Part shown: positions 1 through 7,557 of the stretch, piece after piece
How the letters are laid out: every line of letters begins with the position of its first letter
Position numbering within the stretch: position 1 is the stretch's first letter
Assembly: GCA_003152215.1 (NCBI GenBank)
Contig: PLZP01000079.1
Coordinates: 11,943 to 47,995 of the forward strand
DNA length: 36,053 bases
Direction of reading: 5' to 3'
Source: Acidimicrobiaceae bacterium
Lineage (GTDB): Bacteria; Actinomycetota; Acidimicrobiia; Acidimicrobiales; RAAP-2
Notes under the pieces: generated by a model
Told to the model about the DNA's origin: nothing
Databases searched by the model: none
What the model saw: the letters and a program-made list of their open reading frames with translations, nothing else
Translations under genes and position numbers: made by a program

Positions 1-63
1 AAGGGACCCGCGAAGACCGCCGCGAAGATCGCCGGCATTCCAAAGCCCAAGGGCTGCATATAA
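1..63 (+). CDS. C-terminal end of an unidentified protein (partial)
   Basis: The window opens inside a coding frame that reads 20 residues and stops at a TAA at 61-63. The tail is rich in lysine, alanine and proline and ends in a Cys-Ile pair. A strong ribosome binding site for the next gene begins 11 bases after the stop, so the two genes are probably co-transcribed. The fragment is too short to name. A sulfur-metabolism partner of the following DsrE-like gene is possible, but that is only an inference from position. Confidence 0.5.
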   Translation, partial: KGPAKTAAKIAGIPKPKGCI

Positions 64-85
64 ATCTTCCTGGAAAGGAGCGAAA

Positions 86-553
86 GTGAACGACCCAATC
101 GTAAAAGTATCGATCATCATCTCAAAAGGCTCACTGGAGGGTGTCTATCCGGGCCTGATTATGGCCAACGGAGCCAGAGCCGAAGGGATCGAGGCCAACC
201 TTTTCTTCACGTTCTTCGGGATGGAGGCCATTCTCAAGAAGCGCCAGAGCCACATCAAGGTCGCCACGGTAGGCAATCCCGGTCTGCACATGGCCAGCGT
301 GGTGGGTGCTCTCCCGGGTATGTCGGCGCTGGCCACGCACATGATGGAACAGAAGATGGACAAGCTCGACATTCCTTCGATTCCTGAGTTCGTCGAGATG
401 ATCTCTGATACCGGGTGCGGCATGTACGCCTGCCAAGCATCGGTTGACCTCTTCGGCCTGAAGAGTGACGATTTCATTGAACAGGTGCAAGACATCATCA
501 CCGTAGGCGAGTTCTACTCCAAGGCGGCGGGCGGCGAGATCATCTTCACTTGA
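86..553 (+). CDS. DsrE/DsrF/DrsH-like family protein (DsrE2 type)
   Basis: This 155-residue protein resembles the DsrE2 branch of the DsrE/DsrF-like family. Members are small cytoplasmic or membrane-associated proteins thought to relay sulfane sulfur on conserved cysteines. Visible hallmarks are the FFTFFG strand near residues 40-45 and the GCGMYAC segment at 110-116, which places two cysteines (C111, C116) in the expected position before a DLFGL motif. The length fits the family. The GTG start at 86 is chosen because an AAGGAG ribosome binding site lies at 75-80 with 5 bases of spacing. A partial gene ends 22 bases upstream, suggesting an operon that extends out of the window. The biochemical role in this organism (sulfur transfer during sulfur oxidation, or a general persulfide carrier) cannot be decided from this sequence. 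Confidence 0.85.
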   Translation: MNDPIVKVSIIISKGSLEGVYPGLIMANGARAEGIEANLFFTFFGMEAILKKRQSHIKVATVGNPGLHMASVVGALPGMSALATHMMEQKMDKLDIPSIPEFVEMISDTGCGMYACQASVDLFGLKSDDFIEQVQDIITVGEFYSKAAGGEIIFT

Positions 554-626
554 GTACTCGGATGCTCGAGAGACGCGAGAGGCAACGTCCCCACTTCATA
601 ACTCAAGATCCGATGTGCCGTATCCC

Positions 627-941
627 CTACCTCGCTGGACGAACCTTCAAGAGCACGAAGCCCACAAGTGTGCCGACAGTAAGGACGGGAATGGCAAATG
701 GCGCAATGCCAGACCCGAACCAGAGCTCAAACATCGAAACGTCATCCCCCGCTCGACGCTGAAGAATTCCAAGGGGGCATCGATTGGCGACGACCAACGC
801 GAGACCTTCTCCGATCAGCACACTCGACGCAATCTTGAGCCACCGGCCGCGTCGACGCGTAACTACGCACCACCACAAGTAAGCGAGGCATCCCAATTCG
901 CCCACCCCGATCGCACTGTGCACAAGACGCAGCGTGCGCAC
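627..941 (-). CDS. Putative small integral membrane protein
   Basis: This minus-strand frame encodes about 104 residues with three hydrophobic stretches (around residues 8-24, 34-50 and 77-97), separated by an Arg-rich loop, a CPLG segment and a short acidic loop. Such an alternation is unlikely in an antisense shadow frame. The competing plus-strand frames here are polar and low-complexity. The start is uncertain: GTG at 941 is used because hydrophobic membrane sequence begins shortly after it. GTG at 923 is an alternative, and the frame stays open up to 1121. No good ribosome binding site was seen. I do not recognise the family with certainty. It stands alone between the DsrE-like gene and the secreted phosphoesterase gene, both on the plus strand. 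If it is not a gene, 554-1128 has no coding content that I can support. Confidence 0.5.
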   Translation of the reverse strand: MRTLRLVHSAIGVGELGCLAYLWWCVVTRRRGRWLKIASSVLIGEGLALVVANRCPLGILQRRAGDDVSMFELWFGSGIAPFAIPVLTVGTLVGFVLLKVRPAR

Positions 942-1128
942 GCCACAAGTAGGACTGTTCCTATCGTTTGAGTTCACTACGTATAAGCATCGCAGCGAGC
1001 GGGCTTGAACTCGAACGTCAGTCCACCATGGAAAAGCGGGGCTGTCGGGCGACGCCGACCGTGGTACCTCCAGACCTTCTCGTCGTCGCTCCACCGCGGT
1101 GGTCAACGTTGTGAGCGACAATGGTGTT

Positions 1129-2004
1129 ATGGCCTTTCGCCGTCTGAGTCACGTCGTCGTCGTCACCCTGTTCCTCCTCGCACTCCCCGTATCTCCGAGT
1201 GACGCGGCCGCGGCAACGATCTCCGCGAGCACGCCCTGCGGCGACGTGGCGACCGCCACCTATACCCACGTCGTGTGGATAATGCTCGAAAACGAGGGCT
1301 ACTCGGTGGTTGGCTCGTCCAGTGCGCCCTACTTCAACGAGTTGGGTGAACAGTGCGCGCTGGCCACAAACTACTACGCGATTTCGCACCCGAGTCTGCC
1401 GAACTACGTCGCGCTCACCTCGGGATCTCCCCAAGGCATCACGGATGACGGAGAACCAAGCACCCATCGATTGGCCGTGCCGAGCATCTTCTCGCAACTG
1501 GGCTCGAAATGGCGAACGCTCGCAGAGTCGATGCCCAGTGCGTGCGACAACGTCACGAGCGGCCTCTACGCGGCTCGTCACAATCCAGCGGTGTACTACA
1601 CCGGCATCCAAGCGACCTGCCGACACGATGACGTGCCGATGAACTATCCCCTCAATCTCAGTGCCGACTTCACCATGATCGTGCCCAATGTCTGCGACGA
1701 CATGCACAGCTGTCCGGTGTCCGATGGCGACGCGTGGCTCAAACGAGTCGTCCCCTTGATCGTGAAGAGTTCACAGTACCAATCGCGCTCCCTCGTACTA
1801 TTCATCACGTTTGATGAAAATGATCAGATGGCGTCGAATAGAGTACCGACGCTCGTCATCGCACCGACGACGCCTCGCGGAACGCGCGTCACGATGCGTT
1901 TCAATCACTATTCGCTCCTTCGAACGACCGAAGCACTCCTGCACGTCAAGTTCCTCGGTGGTGCAAAGACTGCGACCTCCTTGATTGCCCCGTTTCACCT
2001 ATGA
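1129..2004 (+). CDS. Secreted phosphoesterase family protein (acid phosphatase/phospholipase C-like)
   Basis: A 291-residue exported protein of the phosphoesterase family (PF04185), which contains bacterial acid phosphatases and phospholipase C-like enzymes. A basic start followed by a hydrophobic core and an Ala-rich cleavage region (about residues 5-30) forms a signal peptide. The family's N-terminal metal motif is visible as HVVWIMLENEGY (47-58). It is followed by the NYYAISHPSLPNY segment (81-93), and TFDEND occurs near the C-terminus. It lacks the long insertions of its paralogue at 20451-23393 and is a minimal version of the fold. ATG 1129 is preferred because the signal peptide begins there. 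In-frame GTGs at 1099 and 1111 would add up to ten polar residues. No clear ribosome binding site was seen. Likely role: release of phosphate from organic phosphoesters outside the membrane; the substrate is unknown. Confidence 0.8.
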   Translation: MAFRRLSHVVVVTLFLLALPVSPSDAAAATISASTPCGDVATATYTHVVWIMLENEGYSVVGSSSAPYFNELGEQCALATNYYAISHPSLPNYVALTSGSPQGITDDGEPSTHRLAVPSIFSQLGSKWRTLAESMPSACDNVTSGLYAARHNPAVYYTGIQATCRHDDVPMNYPLNLSADFTMIVPNVCDDMHSCPVSDGDAWLKRVVPLIVKSSQYQSRSLVLFITFDENDQMASNRVPTLVIAPTTPRGTRVTMRFNHYSLLRTTEALLHVKFLGGAKTATSLIAPFHL

Positions 2005-2120
2005 GATTGCTAGATGGCAACGACGAGACCCTCACGAGCTCTTGGTGCACGTCCTCGCAACATGAAGGACCATTTGGCTACCTCGGCATTACGATCGCGA
2101 GTCCTCAGAAAGGACTTCGT

Positions 2121-2354
2121 TTACCCCGGTTTTCGAGCTCGGCGCAACGAGAGAGCCAGCGTCGCAATCACCAGCAATGGCAATACGACATAGGCCAGTG
2201 CATTCACATGAAAGGCATCAGCGAGCACGGTCACGGCGAGCACGATGATCACCACGGCCGCCGTTATCTCGGGCGTGTCGCCAACGAGAAAGTCCCACCA
2301 AAAGCGACCGAAGCCCTTCAGGAGCCGAATTGAAAGCGTTTCTTCTTCACTCAC
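2121..2354 (-). CDS. Small membrane protein, last gene of the ABC/FTR1-like operon
   Basis: A 77-residue protein with a charged amphipathic N-terminus containing WWDFLVGDTPE (about 18-28) and two hydrophobic segments (about 29-45 and 49-66), ending in a basic tail. The GTG start at 2352-2354 overlaps the stop of the preceding gene (frame overlap 2347-2354), an arrangement typical of translational coupling. That is the main reason for trusting this short frame. The family is not recognised. Its position makes it a candidate accessory subunit of the preceding FTR1-like membrane protein or of the ABC transporter. It ends convergently with the phosphoesterase gene at 2004, and the 116 bases between them show no convincing terminator. 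Confidence 0.6.
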   Translation of the reverse strand: MSEEETLSIRLLKGFGRFWWDFLVGDTPEITAAVVIIVLAVTVLADAFHVNALAYVVLPLLVIATLALSLRRARKPG

Positions 2355-3114
2355 GAACGAAATCCCCCGATGCGTCTCTCGCGATCTTGAATATCTGAAC
2401 GCACGCAAAGGCAGTGAGCGCGTACAGCACGACGAGCGCAAGCAAGGTGGTGTCACCACCGGGCCAACGCACGTGCAAACCTTCGCCGGTCCAGAAGGTC
2501 CCGTAACTCACGAGCATTACGCCGACAGCCATCTTCATGGCGTTCTCGGGCACGCTCGAAAGCTGCTTCGCGACGATCACACCGACGACGCCGACCAACA
2601 CGACCGCGACGACCGCGACGATGACCGCGAGTCCAAGTCGATGGGCCGACGTCCCGAGCGTCAATACCGTAATGACAATTTCCAAGCCTTCCAAGAAAAC
2701 ACCCTTGAAGGCGACCACGAACGCCACTTGGTCGTGCTTGACCGTTCCACCCTGCGCTTCAAGTTCAGCAACCGTCTCGCGATAGATCGCATCTTCGTCA
2801 TGCTTATCCTTGCGACCGCTCGACCGAAGTATCGCTTTACGCAACCACTGCATCCCGAAAATCAAGAGGACCGTCCCGACGACGAGTCGTAATGCACTGA
2901 GCGGGACAGAGACGAGCGCGGGACCAAAGGCTCCCACGAGGGCGGCAAGCGCCAAGAGCGCCACAGCCACCCCCCGGAACGCTGATCGCCACCCTCGGAC
3001 GTGGCCGACGGCCAACACAATGGTGAGGGCCTCGACCATCTCGACGGCGCTCGCGAGAAACACAGCGCCGACGAGCACGACGGTACTCGTTGAACTACTA
3101 ACGGTGGCGATCAC
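2347..3114 (-). CDS. FTR1-like multi-spanning membrane protein (COG4280-like), putative metal transporter
   Basis: A 255-residue protein with about six or seven hydrophobic segments. Two acidic ExxE motifs sit inside or beside membrane helices: EMVE at 25-28 and EGLE at 142-145 (within KGVFLEGLEIVIT). The second is close to the REGLE signature of FTR1/EfeU iron permeases, and a polar, charged cytoplasmic loop (about 97-128) separates the two halves. This two-half ExxE layout suggests cation transport, but the match is to the general FTR1-like pattern rather than to a characterised permease. It starts by an ATGA overlap with the upstream ABC ATPase gene (3111-3114) and overlaps the start of the next small gene, so it is co-translated with an FbpABC-type transporter. 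Whether it imports iron, another metal, or has a regulatory role is unknown. Confidence 0.75.
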   Translation of the reverse strand: MIATVSSSTSTVVLVGAVFLASAVEMVEALTIVLAVGHVRGWRSAFRGVAVALLALAALVGAFGPALVSVPLSALRLVVGTVLLIFGMQWLRKAILRSSGRKDKHDEDAIYRETVAELEAQGGTVKHDQVAFVVAFKGVFLEGLEIVITVLTLGTSAHRLGLAVIVAVVAVVLVGVVGVIVAKQLSSVPENAMKMAVGVMLVSYGTFWTGEGLHVRWPGGDTTLLALVVLYALTAFACVQIFKIARDASGDFVRE

Positions 3115-4229
3115 GAACCCTTAACTCCCTTGGCTGGCATGACGAAACATGCCGAAGATTCAAAAGACACCTTCACGTTCGCGTTGCGTTCAAATCGCCG
3201 CGCCGAGAATACTTTCGTCAATGACATGTCATCGTCAATCTTGACGACGTGTTCATAACCGCGACCGTTGAATGCGACGTCGATCACTTCGGCGCATACG
3301 CCGTCGCCGCCACCGGGCGCGTCGAGTAGTACTCCAGACGCGCGCACGAAAAAGTGGAGCGACGACATATCTGCGTGACAGTCGACGCCCAGTGCCTTAA
3401 AGGAATGCGACGGGGCGAAGGGTAAGGACACGTTGAAGTATGCGTCGTCCAGTGGTTTCGCCGACGTCACGAGGCACTCGCCGGCGACACCGGTGAATCG
3501 CGTCACGAAGGCGTTCTTTGGATGGCGATAGATGTTCTCGGGCGTGTCGCATTGCACGAGCGAGCCGTGATTCAACACGCCAACACGGTCAGCGAGAGCG
3601 AAGGCTTCACTCTGATCGTGCGTGATGTAGATCGCAGTCGCGCCCGCCTCTCTGGTCAGCGTCGCGATCTCGATGCGTAGCTGTTCACGTCGGTCGGCGT
3701 CGAGGTTCGACAGCGGCTCGTCGAACAGAATCAAGCCCACGTCTGCGGCGAGTGCTCGAGCGAGTGCTACGCGCTGTTGCTCCCCGCCCGAGAGTTCGTT
3801 GGGGTAGCGCGACGCGAGGTGAGCGATTCCCACCCTTTCCAGGAGATCATCGACGCGCTGGACCTTGCGCTCCTTGAATCTCGAGGATGACGCGATCGGG
3901 AATTCGATGTTCTTGCGCACGGTGAGATGGGGCCAGAGGGCATAGTCCTGAAATACCATGGCGGTCTTTCGCTTCTCTGGCTGCACGAACGTCTTCGGGC
4001 CAGCAACGCACACACCGTTGATCATGATGACGCCACTCGATGGTCGTTCGATGCCGGCAACACAGCGAAGCAATGTGGTCTTACCCGAACCCGAGGGGCC
4101 CAAGAGCACAACGAACGATCCCGGTTCGATCGTGAGATCAATACCGTCCAGGGCAACCTTTTCGCCGAACTCCTTGCGAAGCTCTTCAATCACCACGCCC
4201 ACGGGCTGGGGAACTCGCGAATCGCTCAT
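3111..4229 (-). CDS. ABC transporter ATPase, FbpC/PotA-like (Fe3+ or related substrate)
   Basis: A 372-residue ATPase subunit with Walker A GPSGSGKT (44-51), a Q-loop in MVFQDY, the signature LSGGE (146-150), Walker B LILFDEP (166-172), D-loop SNLD and switch histidine in ITHDQSEA (H204). After the nucleotide-binding domain comes a C-terminal TOBE-like regulatory region (about 245-370), as in the FbpC/AfuC/PotA/CysA group. It powers uptake through the fused permease encoded just upstream. The gene overlaps that permease gene by one base (TGATG at 4227-4231) and the next gene by four bases, so the three are tightly coupled. Family membership is clear. The imported substrate is not fixed by sequence: ferric iron, 2-aminoethylphosphonate, sugar phosphates and other anions all use this group. 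Confidence 0.88.
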   Translation of the reverse strand: MSDSRVPQPVGVVIEELRKEFGEKVALDGIDLTIEPGSFVVLLGPSGSGKTTLLRCVAGIERPSSGVIMINGVCVAGPKTFVQPEKRKTAMVFQDYALWPHLTVRKNIEFPIASSSRFKERKVQRVDDLLERVGIAHLASRYPNELSGGEQQRVALARALAADVGLILFDEPLSNLDADRREQLRIEIATLTREAGATAIYITHDQSEAFALADRVGVLNHGSLVQCDTPENIYRHPKNAFVTRFTGVAGECLVTSAKPLDDAYFNVSLPFAPSHSFKALGVDCHADMSSLHFFVRASGVLLDAPGGGDGVCAEVIDVAFNGRGYEHVVKIDDDMSLTKVFSARRFERNANVKVSFESSACFVMPAKGVKGS

Positions 4230-6025
4230 CAGTTCACCACGCTAAAGCCGGTTCGTCGCCAACCCTCAGGCGTTACAAGTCGATAGATCCCCAGGGCCAG
4301 CAAGATGACACCGAACATCTCAACCAAGGTCAAGACCGTCATTGCGGTACCCGTTCCCGATTCGAAGTTAGCGAGATAGGACTGAATGGTCACCGAAGCC
4401 GGTTCCTGGCTCGGGGGATAGAGGATTTGAGAGATCGCCAGCTCCGAAATCGTCTTGGTGAACGTCAAGAGCCATCCCCATACCAATACGCGCGACATGA
4501 GCGGCATGTTGGTCGTTCGCCACGTGCGGAAACGAGTCGCTCCGTGGACGCGCGCGGCCTCGCTCAGCGACGGCTGAATTTGGCTCACCGGACCCGCCAT
4601 GAAACGTGTCTGACCCGGCAACGCCGACGCCATGAGTCCCAACATCAAGAGCGGCAACGTCTTGTAGATGTCGACAACGTGGTGGGTGATGAAGCTCAAA
4701 TTGTAAAAGAAGATGTAGCCAACACCGAGCACCACGCCGGGGACGGCCACCGAGCCCAACAGGAAAATGTCGGTGATCCGTTGACTCCAGCCACCATGAG
4801 TGGCCACGAGTCGCCTCGCCAAGACGATGGCCATAACGCCCGTGAGCGACGCGACCACCAGTCCCAATTGGTTGGAGAGCAAGAGCGGCGAACCCAGTCC
4901 GTTGTCGACGATGGACGGATGGATGACCTGTTTGTAATACAACAGGGTGAAGTGCACGCCGGCGCCCGACGCGTCACCGAGGTTCTGAACGAACGATCCG
5001 ACCAGTGCCCCGATGATGGGCACGCCAAGGGCGATAAAGACGACGAGACCAACCGCCGCCGCCGACAGGTAGCGCGATCGCCGACCGAACTCGCGGCGCC
5101 GAGGTGCGCGCGTTCGCCCTGACAGCACGGCGTAGGACTTTGAACGCCGCATCACGACGGACTGAAGAGCGATCGGAGGAATCGTCAACACGATGAGGAC
5201 CGCGGCGATGACCGCGGCCACCGAGAAATTGGCCGGAAAGTTCGATATCGCCGAGAACAACGTGTAGGTAGCCAAGGGAAAATGCGCGTGGTAGCCCAGG
5301 GTGAAGGCCACGCCAAAGTCACTCATGGTCTCGGCAAAGCTGATCGCGATGGCACTCAATATCGCCGGCGCGATAATTGGCAGCACCGTCGCGAAGGTTC
5401 GAGTGCGCCCCGCACCGTGTATCCGCGCAGCGTCCTCAAACTCTGGTCCGAGGCCCTGCAATCCGGCCGAGACGATGAAGTAGGCGAAAGGTAGCGCGGA
5501 GGACGTCAGCACGATGATGATGCCGAGGGGCCCGAAAAACTCGCCGTAGAGCCAACTGGTGTTGATGCCAATGGCGTGCGCGGCCCCGTAGGGCTGCAAA
5601 AGATCCGTCCAACCGAGCGTCATCATCCAGGTGGGCATGAGTAACAACAACCACATGGAGACAGACCACAGCCGTCGCGCGCCGATGTTGGTGCGATGGA
5701 CCAACCACGCGATGGTCGTGGCCGCCGAGACCGCGAGGACCGATACCAACGTCGAAACCCAAAGCGAGTTGAAGATGCCCCGACCGGTGTAGCCCTCGAA
5801 CGCTTGACGAATGAATGACAGCGTGAACCACTGGGAGCCCTGGTCAAAGAGGTGCGGGCTGACCGCCAATAGAAGAAAACAGCCCACCGGGGCGACGATG
5901 AGGAGAAAGAGCACGACCCAAATGGCAATGCCGCCCAAAGAAAACGGGTTCTTCGCGGGCCAACGCTGACGCGGTGCGCGAACGCGCTCCGGTCTGGCCG
6001 CGGTGCTAGTCGTCACGTCGGCCAC
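4229..6025 (-). CDS. ABC transporter permease, fused double-domain (FbpB-like)
   Basis: About 598 residues forming two tandem binding-protein-dependent permease domains with roughly twelve membrane helices, as in FbpB/AfuB-type iron permeases. Each half carries an EAA loop that docks on the ATPase: EDAARIHGAGRTRTFATVLP in the first half and EAARVHGATRFRTWRT in the second. The GTG at 6025 is chosen because AGGGGAG lies 5 bases before it. An ATG at 6040 with no visible ribosome binding site would add five residues. The gene follows the binding protein gene by about 90 bases, which contain an inverted repeat (6086-6109), and overlaps the ATPase gene by one base. It acts in the cytoplasmic membrane as the homodomain channel of the importer. 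Confidence 0.87.
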   Translation of the reverse strand: MADVTTSTAARPERVRAPRQRWPAKNPFSLGGIAIWVVLFLLIVAPVGCFLLLAVSPHLFDQGSQWFTLSFIRQAFEGYTGRGIFNSLWVSTLVSVLAVSAATTIAWLVHRTNIGARRLWSVSMWLLLLMPTWMMTLGWTDLLQPYGAAHAIGINTSWLYGEFFGPLGIIIVLTSSALPFAYFIVSAGLQGLGPEFEDAARIHGAGRTRTFATVLPIIAPAILSAIAISFAETMSDFGVAFTLGYHAHFPLATYTLFSAISNFPANFSVAAVIAAVLIVLTIPPIALQSVVMRRSKSYAVLSGRTRAPRRREFGRRSRYLSAAAVGLVVFIALGVPIIGALVGSFVQNLGDASGAGVHFTLLYYKQVIHPSIVDNGLGSPLLLSNQLGLVVASLTGVMAIVLARRLVATHGGWSQRITDIFLLGSVAVPGVVLGVGYIFFYNLSFITHHVVDIYKTLPLLMLGLMASALPGQTRFMAGPVSQIQPSLSEAARVHGATRFRTWRTTNMPLMSRVLVWGWLLTFTKTISELAISQILYPPSQEPASVTIQSYLANFESGTGTAMTVLTLVEMFGVILLALGIYRLVTPEGWRRTGFSVVN

Positions 6026-6085
6026 GGCTTCTCCCCTCATGCCGCGCCGTCGCCGAGTTCATTGGACACTCGGTGACGGTGCGGC

Positions 6086-6109
6086 GACTTCAAATCATTT
6101 GATGAAGTC
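6086..6109 (-). repeat. Intercistronic inverted repeat between binding protein and permease genes
   Basis: GACTTCA (6086-6092) and TGAAGTC (6103-6109) form a perfect 7-bp inverted repeat around a 10-base AT-rich loop. A nested CAAAT-C-ATTTG palindrome lies at 6091-6101. It begins 8 bases after the stop codon of the binding protein gene (end 6117). It could protect the upstream message or partly stop transcription, giving more binding protein than membrane components. No T-run follows. The same GACTTC/GAAGTC arms recur at the start of the operon (7220-7238). Confidence 0.55.
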
Positions 6110-6116
6110 CAGGGAT

Positions 6117-7217
6117 TTACGCCGGAACCACGGTCTTGTCGAACCAGGTGTTCACCGACGACTCGAGCGGTCCCCAAATATAGGGGTTGATGGTGATGGC
6201 GTTCGTCGTCGAAAGGGCCGGGATTACCTTGTTCGCCGGCTTCTCATTGTTGAGTACAGGCCAGAAGAGCGAGTCGCCTTCGGGGTCGCCCGTCTGCATC
6301 ACCTTTTGACCGGCCGGGGACATGACCCAGTCCACGAACTTTTGCGCGTCCCCGCGCACGATCGCTGGCTGCTTGGCGTCGATACCGATAGCGCTCGGTA
6401 GGGCGATGGAGTAGTTCAGGTACTTCACTCGAATAGCCGGGAACGACCCATTCAACTCGTCGCCATAACACGCCGAACTCTGAACGAGGGCCATGTTGAT
6501 TGATCCCTGTTCCATCGCGCCCAACGTCGGCCCATTGGTGGAACTCACGAGAAGGCCGCCCTTGGCCAAGGTGCTGAAGAAGGAGTGGCCGTCCGCGACA
6601 GCCTTCGACGTAGACCCGCTCTGATACTTGCCCGATTGGTCCATCACGCCGGCGATGAGCGGGAATGTAGGTCCGGACTGGGAGGGGTCATTCATTCCGA
6701 GGACGCTCGCGTACTTCGATTGCTCGAGTTGCGCCCACGTCGAAGGCAACTGGCTCGCCTTGACAGCGGCCGAGTTGTAGCAGAGGGCGCCGGTCACCGT
6801 CAAACCGGTTGGGGTGTAACTGCCGTCAGTCGGTACGTTCGCTTTTCCAAGTGAATTGAAGGAGACCTTGGGCACGCTGTGCTTTAACAACTTCCCCTCA
6901 TTGTCCAACTGAGCAAAGGCCGTAGCGCCGTCGACCCAGAGAACGCCCCATTTGGGATTGTTCCCCTCGGCTTGGATCTGCTCCAGCAGAGGGCCCGTCG
7001 AATTGTCATTCAGCGTGACCGTGAACCCAGGGTTCGTCGCGTTGAACGCCGTCACCGCGGCGTGGTCGTAGCCTTGCGCCGAATAGAGGACGAATCCGGG
7101 ATTCGACGAGGCGTGTGCGGGAACCGTGAAGGCAACCAGTGATGCGATGGTCGCTGCCGCTACCGCCCCGGCGAGCCCCAGGCGCAATGGCGATTTGGTG
7201 TGTAGGTGGGTTTGCAT
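6117..7217 (-). CDS. Extracellular solute-binding protein, COG1840/FbpA-AfuA type
   Basis: A 366-residue exported protein with a signal peptide (basic start, hydrophobic core about 11-30, likely cleavage after AHA at residue 36). It then shows the class-II periplasmic-binding-protein pattern VLYSAQGYD...STGPLL...NNPKWGVLWVDG typical of COG1840 proteins. No lipobox cysteine is present, which is unusual for a Gram-positive binding protein: it may be held by other means or released. The Tyr-Tyr dyad that binds ferric iron in classical FbpA was not found, so iron specificity is uncertain. It is the first gene of a five-gene minus-strand operon. The ATG at 7217 sits 2 bases from a perfect inverted repeat that may control translation or transcription. 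Confidence 0.82.
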   Translation of the reverse strand: MQTHLHTKSPLRLGLAGAVAAATIASLVAFTVPAHASSNPGFVLYSAQGYDHAAVTAFNATNPGFTVTLNDNSTGPLLEQIQAEGNNPKWGVLWVDGATAFAQLDNEGKLLKHSVPKVSFNSLGKANVPTDGSYTPTGLTVTGALCYNSAAVKASQLPSTWAQLEQSKYASVLGMNDPSQSGPTFPLIAGVMDQSGKYQSGSTSKAVADGHSFFSTLAKGGLLVSSTNGPTLGAMEQGSINMALVQSSACYGDELNGSFPAIRVKYLNYSIALPSAIGIDAKQPAIVRGDAQKFVDWVMSPAGQKVMQTGDPEGDSLFWPVLNNEKPANKVIPALSTTNAITINPYIWGPLESSVNTWFDKTVVPA

Positions 7218-7219
7218 GG

Positions 7220-7238
7220 TGACTTCATATCGAAGTCA
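7220..7238 (-). promoter_or_regulatory. Inverted repeat at the start codon of the ABC binding protein gene
   Basis: TGACTTC (7220-7226) and GAAGTCA (7232-7238) form a perfect 7-bp inverted repeat with a 5-base spacer, ending 2 bases before the ATG of the transporter operon. In mRNA it would be a hairpin covering the ribosome binding region; in DNA it could be an operator. It does not resemble the DtxR/IdeR iron box (TTAGGTTAGGCTAACCTAA type) or a Fur box. Confidence 0.5.
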
Positions 7239-7557
7239 AATGAATGACACTTGACGTGAATTCAACCGAAGTGCGACAGTTGTGTGGAAACTCCGTCACC
7301 TCGGTATCGGGGTGGCTTCAGTCGGCCAGCGCGACGACTGTCCGCCGACATCGCGCGCCAACAGGAACCCTTGATTAGTCAAGTATTCAGACGAAGTCGC
7401 TGATGCTCACCGAAATCCCAACGGCGCCATCACCGCGACGCGGGAAGTGTCCATCTCGAAGCGTGAGTGAGTTCCTCGTAATCGTTACGACTCAGGACGT
7501 GCTTGACACTTGACCCGCCATCGGCCCCGGCTCGCTGCGAGCGAGTGACATTTCGAT
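7239..7557. other. Non-coding stretch upstream of the ABC operon
   Basis: No coding frame is supported here. The part next to 7217 must hold the promoter and leader of the minus-strand transporter operon, but no strong -35/-10 pair was seen. It contains short palindromes: GTCAA/TTGAC arms at 7235-7255, CGTAA-TCG-TTACG at 7477-7489, and the hairpin CTCGCT-GCG-AGCGAG at 7531-7545 just past the end of the methyltransferase gene. Confidence 0.4.
7531..7545 (-). terminator. Possible terminator hairpin after the methyltransferase gene
   Basis: CTCGCT (7531-7536) pairs perfectly with AGCGAG (7540-7545) across a GCG loop, 12 bases beyond the stop codon of the minus-strand methyltransferase gene at 7558. 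No T-run follows on the minus strand, so this is at best a weak or factor-assisted terminator. Confidence 0.3.

Noticed and set aside
615..971. 118-codon plus-strand open frame opposite the small membrane protein
   Set aside because: Polar, low-complexity composition, and no ribosome binding site that I could see; the minus-strand frame has coherent membrane segments instead.
2005..2120. Terminator between the convergent phosphoesterase and small membrane protein genes
   Set aside because: I found no stem of useful length followed by a T-run on either strand.
4427..5122. 231-codon plus-strand open frame inside the permease gene
   Set aside because: It is antisense to a well-supported permease with two EAA loops; its translation is rich in Arg, Asp, His and Gln without any domain-like pattern.
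7235..7255. Possible iron box (IdeR/DtxR or Fur) upstream of the ABC operon
   Set aside because: The GTCAA/TTGAC arms and neighbouring palindromes do not match the known TTAGGTTAGGCTAACCTAA or Fur patterns.
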